From contig NZ_FOYS01000005.1 in NCBI RefSeq assembly GCF_900115785.1, positions 62,001 to 126,000 of the forward strand: DNA of 64,000 nt, read 5' to 3'. Numbering within the stretch: position 1 is the stretch's first letter; each line of letters starts with the position of its first letter. The DNA is from Halogeometricum limi. GTDB taxonomy: Archaea; Halobacteriota; Halobacteria; Halobacteriales; Haloferacaceae. Below are positions 33,926 through 42,977 of the stretch, piece after piece. The notes below the pieces were generated by a model that had not been told where the DNA came from, did not search any database, and saw only the letters and a list, made by a program, of their open reading frames with translations. Position numbers and translations under genes: made by a program.

Positions 33926-35347
33926 CTACTCGGTCGGCGTGAACTTCGCGCCGTATCGTACGACGCCCTCCTGTTCGTAGATGCGGCGGACCGTCCGCCG
34001 AACCGCGTCGCCGACGGCGACCGACTCGTGGTCGCAGTCGGTCAGTTGCGCGGGCATGAGCACCGACCCGTCACCGTCTCGCGCGTCGAGGCGAACGAGT
34101 GCGGCGCCGTACGCGCCGTCACGCTGTTGTAACTCGACGAACTCCGGCGGCGCGCCGCCGTGACCGATGACCGTCCGCGCGGCGACCGTTCCCACAGACG
34201 AGAGCGGTGCGCGCTCGAACTCCACGCGTTCGTGGCAGTCGTCGCACGCGCCTTCTCCCGGGAACGACAGCGCGCCGCAGGCGGGACACCGACCGGCGGT
34301 GAGCGCGTAGCGACTGTCGAGCGTCCGCCGCCACGTCGGAAGCGAGACGTTCGCGCCGCCGCCGGCGACATCGCCGTCCACGACGATGCCGCGCTTTCGC
34401 AGGGATTCGACGTAGCTCACCCGTTCCCCGTCGTCCAGCGTCGCCGCCTCGTCGCCGTCGAGACGCCCCTCGAAGGCGAACGCGACGGCACCGCCGCCGC
34501 TTCCGTAGAACGCGGCGAGGACGCTCTCGTCGCCGCCGGTCTCCAGTGCCGCGACGAGACCGATAGCCGCCGTCGCCGCGCCCGCGTCGCCGATGCGGTC
34601 CACGACGGTCCCCTCGGCGACGGCCCCGTTCGAGACGACGCCCTCGCCCGCGATTCGGTACGGCATCGACCCGTTCGGTTGGTGAAGCGACGCGGCGTCG
34701 ATTCGGTCGGCGTCGAGTCCGAGGTCCGCGATTGCGTCGCGCGTCGTCTCTCGAATCGCCGCGCGTTCGTAACCCGTGATGTCGAGCGAGGCGACCTCCT
34801 CCTCTGCCGCCTCGCGAAAGCGCACGCCGGGCGACTCGTCCGTCGCCGACCCGACGCCCGCGAACGTGACCGCCGCGTCGTCGTCGACGAGGAACGCCGC
34901 CGCGCCCGCCCCGAAGGCGTGGTCGCTTCCGGCGGGGTCGCCCACCGGGGCGTCGGCGACGACGGCCAGCACCGTCCCCTCGGCGTTCAGCGCCGTCTCC
35001 AGGGCGTCCGCGCCGGCGGCCGTGCTCTGCCCGTGGTGCCACGTTCGAGTCTCCGACGAGAGACCGAGCGCCTGTACGACTCTGGGTGCGAGTTGCTCTT
35101 CGGCGACGGGCGGTGTCGTCGTCGCGAAGGCGACGGCGTCCACGGCGTTCGGCGACATCGCCGAGTTCTCCAGCGCGCGGCCCGCGGCGGCGACGGCCAT
35201 TGTCACCGCGTCCTCGTCGCCCGCTGGGACCGCCTTCGCGTCGATTCCCCGGCCCTGGAACGCGCCCCACGCCTCTCTCACGTCTTCGGCGGTCACGCGG
35301 CCGCGCGGGACGTAGACGCCCGCGGCGGCGATGCCACGGGAACTCAC
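33926..35347 (-). CDS. HMG-CoA-synthase-like protein fused to DUF35 zinc ribbon/OB domain, active Cys missing
   Basis: The protein (473 aa) has a thiolase-fold N-terminal part laid out like archaeal HMG-CoA synthase (about 1-340). The catalytic-Cys segment reads TWHHGQSTAAGADAL (102-116) with no cysteine, while the His of SLHQPNGSMPY (H222) is kept. The C-terminal 125 residues are a DUF35 module: C354, C357, C368, C371 form the zinc ribbon and an OB-like fold follows. In archaea thiolase, HMG-CoA synthase and DUF35 form one complex with a shared CoA site. This fused, probably non-condensing version may be a scaffold for the adjacent thiolase. GTG 35347 overlaps the thiolase stop by 4 bp. Confidence 0.8.
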   Translation of the reverse strand: MSSRGIAAAGVYVPRGRVTAEDVREAWGAFQGRGIDAKAVPAGDEDAVTMAVAAAGRALENSAMSPNAVDAVAFATTTPPVAEEQLAPRVVQALGLSSETRTWHHGQSTAAGADALETALNAEGTVLAVVADAPVGDPAGSDHAFGAGAAAFLVDDDAAVTFAGVGSATDESPGVRFREAAEEEVASLDITGYERAAIRETTRDAIADLGLDADRIDAASLHQPNGSMPYRIAGEGVVSNGAVAEGTVVDRIGDAGAATAAIGLVAALETGGDESVLAAFYGSGGGAVAFAFEGRLDGDEAATLDDGERVSYVESLRKRGIVVDGDVAGGGANVSLPTWRRTLDSRYALTAGRCPACGALSFPGEGACDDCHERVEFERAPLSSVGTVAARTVIGHGGAPPEFVELQQRDGAYGAALVRLDARDGDGSVLMPAQLTDCDHESVAVGDAVRRTVRRIYEQEGVVRYGAKFTPTE

Positions 35348-36519
35348 GGCTCCACCTCCGACGTCCGCTCGAAGACGTGGACGGTGACGCCGCCGCCGGA
35401 CCCGCCGACGTTGTGCGTCAGACCGCGGACGGGGTCGTCCGTCTGCACCGACGCCTTCCCGCGGAGTTGCTTGAACGCCTCCACGACCTGTCCGGTCCCC
35501 GTCGCGCCGATGGGGTGACCCTTCGACTTCAGGCCGCCCGAGGTGTTGACAGGCAGTTCCCCGTCGGGGTCGGTGCGCCCCTCTCGGAGGAGCGTTCCGG
35601 CCTCGCCCGGTTCGCAGAACCCGAGGTCCTCGTACGCGAGGAGTTCAGCGATGGCGAAGCAGTCGTGCACTTCGGCGAAGTCGAGGCCTTCCGGGCCGAC
35701 GCCGGCCATCTCGTACGCCTGTTCTGCGGCCTCCTTCGTTGCGGGGATGGAGGTCAACGAGGGTCGCTGGAACAGTCCGACCCGTCCGCTCGCCGCGCCG
35801 ACGCCCGCGACGCGAATCGGGTCGTCCGTGAGGTCGAACGCGACGTCCTCGCTCGCGACGAGGACCGCGCTGGCACCGTCCGTCGTCGGACAGCAGTGAT
35901 AGAGGTTCAGCGGGTCGGCCACGTCGGGCGCGTTCACCGCGTCCTCCAGCGAGCACTCGAAGCCGAGGTGCGCGTCGGGGTTCTGCGCGCCGTTGCCGTG
36001 GTTCTTGACGGCGACGCGCGAGAGGTCCTCCTTGGTCGTCCCGTACTCGTCCATGTGCGCGGAGGCCATTTGCGCGTAGACGCCCGCGAACGTCGTCCCG
36101 GAGAGCCGTTCCCACTCCGTCTCGCCGGAGACGCCGAGCCACCACTTCGTGTGGTCCGAACTCGTGTCCGTCATCACCTCGTACCCGCCAGCGAGGACGA
36201 GGTCGGCCATCCCGGACTTGACCGCCGCGACGGCGCTCCGGAGCGAGTACCCGCTCGACGCGCAGGCGTTCTCGACGCGCGTCGTCGGGATACCGTGCAG
36301 GCCGAGGTGTTCGGTGACGGCCGGTCCGCTCAGACCGATCTGTCGGCCGCCGACGCCGAGCGTTCCGATGAACGCCTCCTCTATGTCCGCGGTGTCTAGC
36401 TCGCCGTCGACGCTCTCCAGCGTTCTGTCGAACGCCGTGTCGAACAGCGAGCGGTACGTCTCGTCGGGGAAGGAACCGAACGGCGACTGTCCGGCCCCGA
36501 CAATGTAAGCCTCACTCAT
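35344..36519 (-). CDS. Thiolase (acetyl-CoA acyltransferase, SCP-x-like archaeal type)
   Basis: The protein (391 aa) begins with YIVGAGQSPFGSFPDETYRS and has the nucleophilic C86 in VENACASSGYSL, and near the C-terminus SGGLKSKGHPIGATGTGQV (catalytic His) and THNVGGSGGGVTV. This is the archaeal SCP-x-like thiolase pattern, usually paired with a DUF35 protein, as here. It cleaves 3-oxoacyl-CoA with CoA or condenses two acyl-CoAs. In this cluster, cleavage of the beta-oxidation or aromatic-ring product (PaaJ-like) is likely. ATG 36519 is chosen; residues upstream in the frame are not thiolase-like. Confidence 0.9.
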   Translation of the reverse strand: MSEAYIVGAGQSPFGSFPDETYRSLFDTAFDRTLESVDGELDTADIEEAFIGTLGVGGRQIGLSGPAVTEHLGLHGIPTTRVENACASSGYSLRSAVAAVKSGMADLVLAGGYEVMTDTSSDHTKWWLGVSGETEWERLSGTTFAGVYAQMASAHMDEYGTTKEDLSRVAVKNHGNGAQNPDAHLGFECSLEDAVNAPDVADPLNLYHCCPTTDGASAVLVASEDVAFDLTDDPIRVAGVGAASGRVGLFQRPSLTSIPATKEAAEQAYEMAGVGPEGLDFAEVHDCFAIAELLAYEDLGFCEPGEAGTLLREGRTDPDGELPVNTSGGLKSKGHPIGATGTGQVVEAFKQLRGKASVQTDDPVRGLTHNVGGSGGGVTVHVFERTSEVEP

Positions 36520-36701
36520 CGATAGTTGAGTGTCGAGGCCCCCATAGAAAAGGATGCGGGAGGAGGTGACGACGCGACGCGGCGAGACACCGGACACGTT
36601 CCGCGCTCCCGCCGGACCGCCGCCGACTCGACGGCACGGGAACCGCCTCCATCCCAACCTATATGTCTCTCAGCCGAGACCAATCGTGTGGTATTCCACC
36701 A

Positions 36702-37814
36702 ATGAACATACGAGCAGCAGTGATGCACGAGGAGGGCGGCGCGTTCGAGATAGAAGACGTGAGTCTGGAAGACCCGCAGTCGGACGAAGTGCTCGTCCGC
36801 ATCGTCGGCGCGGGAGTCTGTCACACCGATATGATCGTCCGCGACCAGATGTATCCGACACCGCTCCCGGCGGTGCTCGGCCACGAGGGGTCGGGCGTCG
36901 TCGAGGAGGTGGGGTCGAACGTGACGAACGTCGAACCCGGCGACCACGTGGTCTTGAGCTTCGACTACGACGACACCTGCACGAGTTGTCGGGACGGCCA
37001 CCCGGCGTTCTGCGAGGCGTTCTTCGCGCACAACTTCGGCGGCGTGCGGCCGCACGACGAGTCGTCGCCGCTCTCGCAGGACGGCGAGCGAATAAGCGGT
37101 CGCTTCTTCGGGCAGTCGTCGTTCGCGACGTACGCCATCGCGACGGAGCGAAACGTCGTCCCCGTCGAGGACGACGTACCGCTGGAACTGTTGGGTCCGC
37201 TCGGATGCGGCATTCAGACGGGCGCGGGCGGCGTCATCAATTCCCTGAACCCGCAGGCGGGCTCGTCTATCGCCGTCTTCGGTGCGGGCTCGGTCGGACT
37301 CTCGGCCGTCATGGCCGCCGGTATCAAGAGCTGTACCGAGATTATCTCTATCGACCTGAAGGAGAACCGGTTGGAGAAAGCCGACGAACTCGGCGCCACC
37401 GCGACGGTGAACCCCGAGGAGGTGGACGACGTCGTCGAGGCCGTCCGAGAACTCTCCGACGGCGGCGTCGACTACGCACTGGAGACGACGGGCGTCCCCG
37501 CCGTCGCCGAACAGGCGGTGGAGACGCTCACGCAACGCGGGACGCTCGGTGTCATCGGTGCGCCGGCACTCGGGACGGAGGCCGGTTACGACGTCAACAA
37601 CCTCATCCTGAACGGACGGAGCATCACCGGCATCGTCGAGGGTGACTCCGACCCACAGCAGTTCATCCCGGACCTCGTCGAACTCTACCGACAGGGGAAG
37701 TTCCCGTTCGACGAACTCGTCACCTACTACGACTTCGAGGACATCGAACAAGCCGTCGAAGACTCCGAGGAAGGCGACACCATCAAACCCGTGCTTCGCA
37801 TGAGCGACGCCTGA
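36702..37814 (+). CDS. NAD-dependent alcohol dehydrogenase, aryl-alcohol (XylB-like) type
   Basis: A 370-aa medium-chain dehydrogenase. Catalytic zinc ligands are C40 (GVCHTD), H61 and E62 (GHEGSG) and the mid-protein Cys in LLGPLGCGIQTGAGGVINSL, a segment typical of class III/benzyl-alcohol dehydrogenases. The structural zinc site has three of the usual four Cys (C93, C96, C104); position 90 is Asp. The Rossmann motif is VFGAGSVGLSAVMAAG. It likely interconverts an aromatic alcohol and aldehyde. ATG 36702 gives the standard N-terminus. A CCTATATG element 40 bp upstream may be its promoter; it is divergent from the thiolase operon. Confidence 0.9.
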   Translation: MNIRAAVMHEEGGAFEIEDVSLEDPQSDEVLVRIVGAGVCHTDMIVRDQMYPTPLPAVLGHEGSGVVEEVGSNVTNVEPGDHVVLSFDYDDTCTSCRDGHPAFCEAFFAHNFGGVRPHDESSPLSQDGERISGRFFGQSSFATYAIATERNVVPVEDDVPLELLGPLGCGIQTGAGGVINSLNPQAGSSIAVFGAGSVGLSAVMAAGIKSCTEIISIDLKENRLEKADELGATATVNPEEVDDVVEAVRELSDGGVDYALETTGVPAVAEQAVETLTQRGTLGVIGAPALGTEAGYDVNNLILNGRSITGIVEGDSDPQQFIPDLVELYRQGKFPFDELVTYYDFEDIEQAVEDSEEGDTIKPVLRMSDA

Positions 37815-37900
37815 GACGGACTCCTCCGCGCTCGACCGCGGACTGACCACTCCGTTTCGGGACGCGGTGACTCGCTCTCGACCCGACTGTACGAGAAAGC

Positions 37901-37907
37901 ATTATAA
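37901..37907 (+). promoter_or_regulatory. TATA-like element for the livG-like gene
   Basis: ATTATAA centred about 28 bases before ATG 37931. Confidence 0.5.
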
Positions 37908-37930
37908 CGGTGGACAGTCCTCAATGAATT

Positions 37931-38656
37931 ATGTTAGCAGTAACCGACCTCCGGAAGGAGTTCGGCGGACTGGTGGCCGTCGACGACGTCACCTTCGAGA
38001 TAGCCGACGGAGAGATAGTCGGACTCATCGGCCCGAACGGGGCCGGAAAGACGACGCTGTTCAACAGCATCACGGGCGTCCTCGAACCCGAAGACGGGAC
38101 GCACGTCGAGTTCGACGGGACGGACATCGTCGCGTTGGAGACGCACGACATCGCGCGGAAGGGCCTCGTTCGAACCTTCCAAATCGTTCGCGTGTTCAAC
38201 GAGATGACCGTTCTGGAAAACGTGACCACTGGTGCGCTGTTCGGAAACGACGAGTCCATCTCGCGCGACGAGGCGGAGGAACGCGCCCGTGAAGCACTGG
38301 AGTTCATCGGACTCGCCGACAAAGCCGACGTGTTGGCGGCGAACATCCCCATCGCGCAGAAGAAACAACTCGAACTCGCGCGCGCCCTCGCCTCGAAGCC
38401 TCGACTCCTCCTCTTGGACGAGATTGCGAGCGGTCTCACGCCCGGCGAGATAGCCGAACTCACGGACACCATCCGCCGCCTCCGCGACGAACGCGGCATC
38501 TCCGTCTTCTGGATCGAACATATCATGGACGCCGTCATGAGCGTCGCTGACCGCATCATCGTCCTGAACAGCGGTCGCAAACTCGCCGAGGGGACGCCCG
38601 AAGAGATTCGCGCGAACGACTCCGTCGTCGAGGCCTACCTGGGGGACGAAGCGTGA
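37931..38656 (+). CDS. ABC transporter ATPase, LivG-like
   Basis: The protein (241 aa) has Walker A GPNGAGKTTL (about residues 37-46), Q-loop RTFQIVRVFNEMTVLENV, a degenerate signature (IAQKKQLELARAL, as often in LivG), Walker B LLLLDEIASGL and switch His in WIEHIMDAV. It drives a branched-chain amino-acid/amide/aromatic-acid type importer together with the LivF ATPase overlapping it by 4 bp and the convergent permease and binding-protein genes downstream. The substrate is not readable from the ATPase; surrounding aryl-CoA genes suggest an aromatic acid. Confidence 0.92.
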   Translation: MLAVTDLRKEFGGLVAVDDVTFEIADGEIVGLIGPNGAGKTTLFNSITGVLEPEDGTHVEFDGTDIVALETHDIARKGLVRTFQIVRVFNEMTVLENVTTGALFGNDESISRDEAEERAREALEFIGLADKADVLAANIPIAQKKQLELARALASKPRLLLLDEIASGLTPGEIAELTDTIRRLRDERGISVFWIEHIMDAVMSVADRIIVLNSGRKLAEGTPEEIRANDSVVEAYLGDEA

Positions 38657-39345
38657 TAGAAGTCGACGGCATCGACGTCTCCTACGGCAACATCCAGGTG
38701 CTTTGGGACCTCTCGTTTCACGTCTCCGAGGAGGACCGCGTCGTCTCCATCGTCGGCCCCAACGGGGCGGGCAAGTCGACGCTGCTTCGCGTCATGTCCG
38801 GACTCCACCCCTACCACGCCGGGTCCGTGACGGCGTGGGGTGAGGACGTCGCCGAGATGGACCCCTCGGAAGTCGTCCAACGCGGCTTCGTCCACGTCTC
38901 CGAGGAGCGCAACCTCTTCGGCGACATGACCGTCCGCGAGAACCTGGAGATGGGCGCGTACACGAAACGCGACACGCTGGACGAGACGCTCCGAGAGGTG
39001 TTCGACCTCTTCCCCATCCTCGAAGAGCGCGCGAGTCAGCGCGCGGGGTCGATGAGCGGCGGGCAACAGCAGATGCTCGCCATCGGGCGCGGCCTGATGG
39101 CCCGGCCGAAGATTCTCGCACTCGACGAACCGTCGGAGGGTCTCGCCCCGCAGATTACGAACCGCGTCTTCGAGAAGATAGACGAGATAAGCGAGGAGGT
39201 GACCGTCCTCCTCGTCGAACAGCACGTCCACAAGGCGCTCGGACTCGCCGACAGAGCCTACCTCTTGGAGAACGGGGAGTTCGTCGCCGAAGACACCGGC
39301 CCGGCTCTCTTGGAGTCGGACCACATCAAAGACGCGTACCTGTAG
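38653..39345 (+). CDS. ABC transporter ATPase, LivF-like
   Basis: The protein (230 aa) has Walker A GPNGAGKSTLLRVMSGL, signature SMSGGQQQMLAIGRGLM, Walker B KILALDEPSEGLAPQ and switch region VLLVEQHVHKALGLAD. It starts at GTG 38653, overlapping the LivG-like stop (GTGA), so both ATPases are translated together in equal amounts for one heterodimer. A T-rich tract at 39390-39396 follows. Confidence 0.92.
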   Translation: MIEVDGIDVSYGNIQVLWDLSFHVSEEDRVVSIVGPNGAGKSTLLRVMSGLHPYHAGSVTAWGEDVAEMDPSEVVQRGFVHVSEERNLFGDMTVRENLEMGAYTKRDTLDETLREVFDLFPILEERASQRAGSMSGGQQQMLAIGRGLMARPKILALDEPSEGLAPQITNRVFEKIDEISEEVTVLLVEQHVHKALGLADRAYLLENGEFVAEDTGPALLESDHIKDAYL

Positions 39346-39389
39346 CCTCGTCGCCCCCGTCACTTCGCCGCCTCACGAGTCGAACGCGC

Positions 39390-39396
39390 TTTTTTG
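39390..39396 (+). terminator. T-tract after the livF-like gene
   Basis: TTTTTTG follows 45 bases after the stop at 39345 in a GC-rich background. Oligo-T tracts end archaeal transcripts; no hairpin is needed. Confidence 0.45.
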
Positions 39397-39530
39397 TCGT
39401 TACGCTGGACCCCGCTGGTTTTCCGCGTCAGAGAACGAGGGTCACGCGCTGTTCGACGTACGTCGAGACGCGTCGAAAGGTGCCGAGGAATCGAACGTAG
39501 TCGAACGAATCGAAGACCGTCGCGGCGGCG

Positions 39531-40559
39531 TTACTGGCCGCCGTCGACGTCGCTTCCGCCGTTCCCGCCCGTACTTCCCCCTCTCGCGTCCGCCACGAGG
39601 TCGCGCGCCGAGCGCACGACGCCGCGGCGGAAGTAGAGGAACAGCACGATGAGCAGCGCGCCGAAGATGGCCGTCCGCCACGTCTGCAGGCTCTGCGCGG
39701 AACTCAGGAACTCCTCGATGCCGACGACGATGACCGCGCCGACGACGGGTCCGAGCGTCGTCCGCAGGCCCCCGACGACGAGGACGATGAGGACGATGAC
39801 GTCGACGGCGAGGAAGGTGAACCCACCGGGGAGGACGTAGCCGGACTCCCGCGCGAAGAACGCGCCGACGACGCCGATGATGAGTGCGGCGACGAAGCCC
39901 GCGATGGTCTTGTACCGCACCACGTCGATGCCGATGGACTCGGCGGCGACTTCGTCCTCGCGGATGGCGTCGAACGCGATGCCGTACTTCGAGTGGACGA
40001 GTCGCAGGTAGACGCCGAGCGTCGCCACGAGGAGCACCAGCACGATGTAGTACAGCACGAGTTTCGTCTCGATGCCGACTGCCTCGGCCACGACGCCGAG
40101 CGAGAAGTACTCGTACGGGAAGCCGGTCGACCCGCCGGTGATGTCGCGCGCTCCGACGAATATCTCGCTGAACACGAGTTGGAGGTTCAGCGTGAGGATG
40201 GAGATGAGCACGACGGTGAAGTTGCGCTTGGCGGAGACGTAGCTGACGAGCATCCCGATGAGTCCGCACACGAGCGCCGCGACGGGGAGCGTCACCCACG
40301 CCGAGATGGACAGCGCGTCCGCCAGGAGCGCCGTCGTGTACGCACCGACGCCCGCGAGGCCGCCGACGAACAGGAACAGTTGGTCGGTGTGGCCGAAGAC
40401 GATGTTGAGCGCGACGGCGAACAGCGCGATGAGAAGCAGGTGCGCGAGCACGCTCTCGTAGTAACTGCTGCCGAGGACGACCAACGGTGCGACGGCGAAC
40501 AACACCGCCACGATGGCGACGTTGCGGACTTCCGTCCCGAGCGACGCACGCGAACTCAT
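39531..40559 (-). CDS. ABC transporter permease, LivM-like
   Basis: The protein (342 aa) has about ten hydrophobic helices and the LivM hallmark segments LIALFAVALNIVFGHTDQLF near the N-terminus and IAFDAIREDEVAAESIGIDV with the cytoplasmic EAA-like loop that contacts the ATPases. The C-terminus (residues about 320-342) is Gly/Asp rich. It overlaps the LivH-like gene by 4 bp. It forms the membrane channel of the importer whose ATPases lie convergently at 37931-39345. Confidence 0.9.
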   Translation of the reverse strand: MSSRASLGTEVRNVAIVAVLFAVAPLVVLGSSYYESVLAHLLLIALFAVALNIVFGHTDQLFLFVGGLAGVGAYTTALLADALSISAWVTLPVAALVCGLIGMLVSYVSAKRNFTVVLISILTLNLQLVFSEIFVGARDITGGSTGFPYEYFSLGVVAEAVGIETKLVLYYIVLVLLVATLGVYLRLVHSKYGIAFDAIREDEVAAESIGIDVVRYKTIAGFVAALIIGVVGAFFARESGYVLPGGFTFLAVDVIVLIVLVVGGLRTTLGPVVGAVIVVGIEEFLSSAQSLQTWRTAIFGALLIVLFLYFRRGVVRSARDLVADARGGSTGGNGGSDVDGGQ

Positions 40560-41416
40560 TGTATCGCCTCCGGGCGGGCCAAGAGCACCACGATGGCCGT
40601 CACGAACAGGATAATCGTCGCGATGTACGACCCGACGAAGAAGTTCGCGAACTGGTTGACGAGTCCGAGGAGCACGCCGGCGCCGATGGCGCCGACGAGG
40701 CTCCGGACGCCGCCGACGATGGAGATGATGAGCGCGAACGTCGTGAACTCGAAACCGTTCGAGACGGCGACGGCCGACCCGGCGGCGAACACGAGGCCAC
40801 CGAGTCCGGCCACCGCCGCCGAGAGGACGAAGATGAGCGTCCGGATGCGTCGGGGGTTCACCCCGACCAGACGCGCGCCGCGTTCGTCTTGGAACACCGT
40901 TCGCGTCGCTTTCCCGAGGAACGTCCCGCGGAGGAACGCGAAGACGGCGGCGAGGACGACGGTGCCGACGGCGACGATGACGAGCGAACTCCCGGTGAGC
41001 GTCGCGCCCGCCACGGAGAGCGTCCCCACGTCGAGGGGGAGGGTGTACCGCGACGGGAAGTAGTTGATGAGGATACCGTCCAGTAACACCGTCAGCCCCA
41101 GCGTCGTGAAGATGCCGAGGAGGATTCTGTCCTCTCCCTCCGACCGGTAGACGAGCGACAGTAGCGTCCGGTCGACGAAGAGACCGAACGCCGCGACGGC
41201 GACGAGTGCGACTACCGCCGCGACGACGAGGCCCATCCCCTGTTGGACGACGACGGTGGCGACGAGCACCGCCAAGACGGCGAACGTGCCGATAGCGAGG
41301 TTGAGCACCTCGCCGAGACCGAACACGAGTGTGATGCCGACGCCCAGCAGTGCGAGGAACACGCCGAAGGCGAGTCCGTCGACGGCGAGTCCGAGGAGCG
41401 TACTAGCCGTTACCAT
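40556..41416 (-). CDS. ABC transporter permease, LivH-like
   Basis: The protein (286 aa) has about eight hydrophobic segments with the LivH start pattern LLGLAVDGLAFGVFLALLGV followed by ITLVFGLGEVLNLAIG, and the ATPase-contact loop RTVFQDERGARLVGVNPRRI. It pairs with the LivM-like permease, whose ATG overlaps its stop. The 90-bp gap to the binding-protein gene upstream fits one operon. Confidence 0.9.
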   Translation of the reverse strand: MVTASTLLGLAVDGLAFGVFLALLGVGITLVFGLGEVLNLAIGTFAVLAVLVATVVVQQGMGLVVAAVVALVAVAAFGLFVDRTLLSLVYRSEGEDRILLGIFTTLGLTVLLDGILINYFPSRYTLPLDVGTLSVAGATLTGSSLVIVAVGTVVLAAVFAFLRGTFLGKATRTVFQDERGARLVGVNPRRIRTLIFVLSAAVAGLGGLVFAAGSAVAVSNGFEFTTFALIISIVGGVRSLVGAIGAGVLLGLVNQFANFFVGSYIATIILFVTAIVVLLARPEAIQ

Positions 41417-41506
41417 ACGTCCCCCGTCCTCGTCGGAGTGAGTCGCGTCGCTGTTCGGGACGCACGTACCGTGCGGTGCCGACGTCGCACCGCGTGACAG
41501 CGCTGG

Positions 41507-42793
41507 TCACTGGTCTGCAGGGAGCGCAGGCAGCGCGTCGGTTCGGAACTGCTCTTCGAAGCCGAACTTCCCGTCCGGGTAGTACGACGGCGCTTCTGCG
41601 GTCAGTTGGCTGTATATCTGCACTTGGTTCTTGAGTTCGCCGTTCTCGGTGTACTCGATGGGGTTCGCGAACAGCGTGTCGAACTTGATACCGCGGAGCG
41701 CCTCTCCGATGGCCACCGGGTCCGCCTCGCCGGCGTCTTCGATGGCTTGCGCGAGCATCTTCGCCGAGACGTAGCCGTACGCCGTGTGGGTGTCGAACTG
41801 GCTGCCCCTCGCCTCGCCGAACCGCTGTGCGACTTCCGCGAACTCGTCGCTGTACACGTCCGTGTTGTGAACGTGCGTGAACCCGCCCTCGAAGGCGAAC
41901 TCGCCGAGTGCGCCCGCGATGACGCCCGGTGGGAAACTCGGTCCCGTGATGACCTCGGGGCTGTAGCCCAGTTCGTTCAGTTGGTTGGCGATGGTGAGCG
42001 ACCCCGGCGGGTGGCCCGTCGCGACCATCATCTCGATGTCGTCGGGGTACTTGCGGATGAACGACTTGAAGTCGCTCGCGCCGACGGGTGCCGCCTGCAC
42101 GTCCACGTCGACGCCGAAGTGTTCGTTGATGCCTTCTTCGATGGACCGACCCCACGCGTAGTCGCCGATAATCGCGCCGACTTTCTCGTAGCCCGCGTCC
42201 GCGACGAGGTTCGCCTGTGCGCGCATCGTCGTGTCCGCCGGGAGGAGTCCGACGCGGAACGTGTACGTCGTGTCCGGCGTGATGGCCTTGTTCGTCCCCG
42301 ACATGTGGAGCAACATGGGGACTTCGAGTTCCTGGGCGGTGCGTGCGGTTCGGATACCGACGTCGGAGGAGACCGGACCGACGGTCGCGACGGCGTTCTC
42401 CTGTTCGACGAACCGGCGGAAGACCGTGTCTGCCTGCCCGGCGTCGCTCTTCGTGTCGGACTCGACGATTTCGAGGTCGCGACCCAACACGCCGCCGTCG
42501 CTGTTGATCTCTTCGACGGCGAACGCGAGTCCGGCGCGGTGCGCGTTCCCCCACGGGGTGAACGGCCCCGAGAGCGGTTGCATCGACCCGATGACGATCG
42601 GTTCGCCGGAGTTTCCACCGGAGTCGCTTCCTCCGTCGGTGGAGTCGCTTCCGCCGTCGTCTCCGCCGGACGCGTCGGTGTTCGTCTCGCCGTCCGACCC
42701 GCCGCCACCCGCGCATCCCGCGAGTAGGCCCAGTCCCGCCACGCCGCCCGCTTTCAGAAAGTTCCGTCTCTGGAATCGTTTTCGTTCGACCAT
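41507..42793 (-). CDS. ABC transporter substrate-binding lipoprotein, LivJ/LivK-like
   Basis: The product (428 aa) has a Tat lipoprotein signal (RRNFLKAGGVAGLGLLAGC, lipid-attached Cys about 28), a long Gly/Ser/Asp linker (about 29-65) and a periplasmic-binding fold of the Leu/Ile/Val or amide-urea type (PIVIGSMQPLSGPFTPWGNA, then GVLGRDLEIVESDTKSDAGQ). It captures the substrate outside the membrane for the LivH/LivM channel. ATG 42793 is supported by the signal peptide and by a TATA-like element (42816-42825) 28 bases upstream. Substrate class inferred only: amino acid or aromatic acid. Confidence 0.92.
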   Translation of the reverse strand: MVERKRFQRRNFLKAGGVAGLGLLAGCAGGGGSDGETNTDASGGDDGGSDSTDGGSDSGGNSGEPIVIGSMQPLSGPFTPWGNAHRAGLAFAVEEINSDGGVLGRDLEIVESDTKSDAGQADTVFRRFVEQENAVATVGPVSSDVGIRTARTAQELEVPMLLHMSGTNKAITPDTTYTFRVGLLPADTTMRAQANLVADAGYEKVGAIIGDYAWGRSIEEGINEHFGVDVDVQAAPVGASDFKSFIRKYPDDIEMMVATGHPPGSLTIANQLNELGYSPEVITGPSFPPGVIAGALGEFAFEGGFTHVHNTDVYSDEFAEVAQRFGEARGSQFDTHTAYGYVSAKMLAQAIEDAGEADPVAIGEALRGIKFDTLFANPIEYTENGELKNQVQIYSQLTAEAPSYYPDGKFGFEEQFRTDALPALPADQ

Positions 42794-42815
42794 GAGTGTC
42801 ACAATTATTGAGCGC

Positions 42816-42825
42816 CAATAAATAT
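42816..42825 (-). promoter_or_regulatory. TATA-like element for the binding-protein operon
   Basis: ATATTTATTG on the minus strand, centred about 28 bases before ATG 42793. Confidence 0.55.
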
Positions 42826-42946
42826 CTTTGTAGTGTGTTCTCACGGGTGTTGTTTTGCCGTTTACGACCGCTTCGAGGGCTGTATCGGCCGTCTATGGGT
42901 CAAATTTCTGTTTTCTAACCCGAAAACAGCCCTCCCCGAAGCGTGG

Positions 42947-42953
42947 ATTTATC
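42947..42953 (+). promoter_or_regulatory. TATA-like element for the CoA-transferase operon
   Basis: ATTTATC centred about 28 bases before ATG 42978. This spacing supports 42978 as the true start rather than an upstream in-frame codon. Confidence 0.5.
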
Positions 42954-42977
42954 ACGACGGACCGTGCGATGTGTTGT

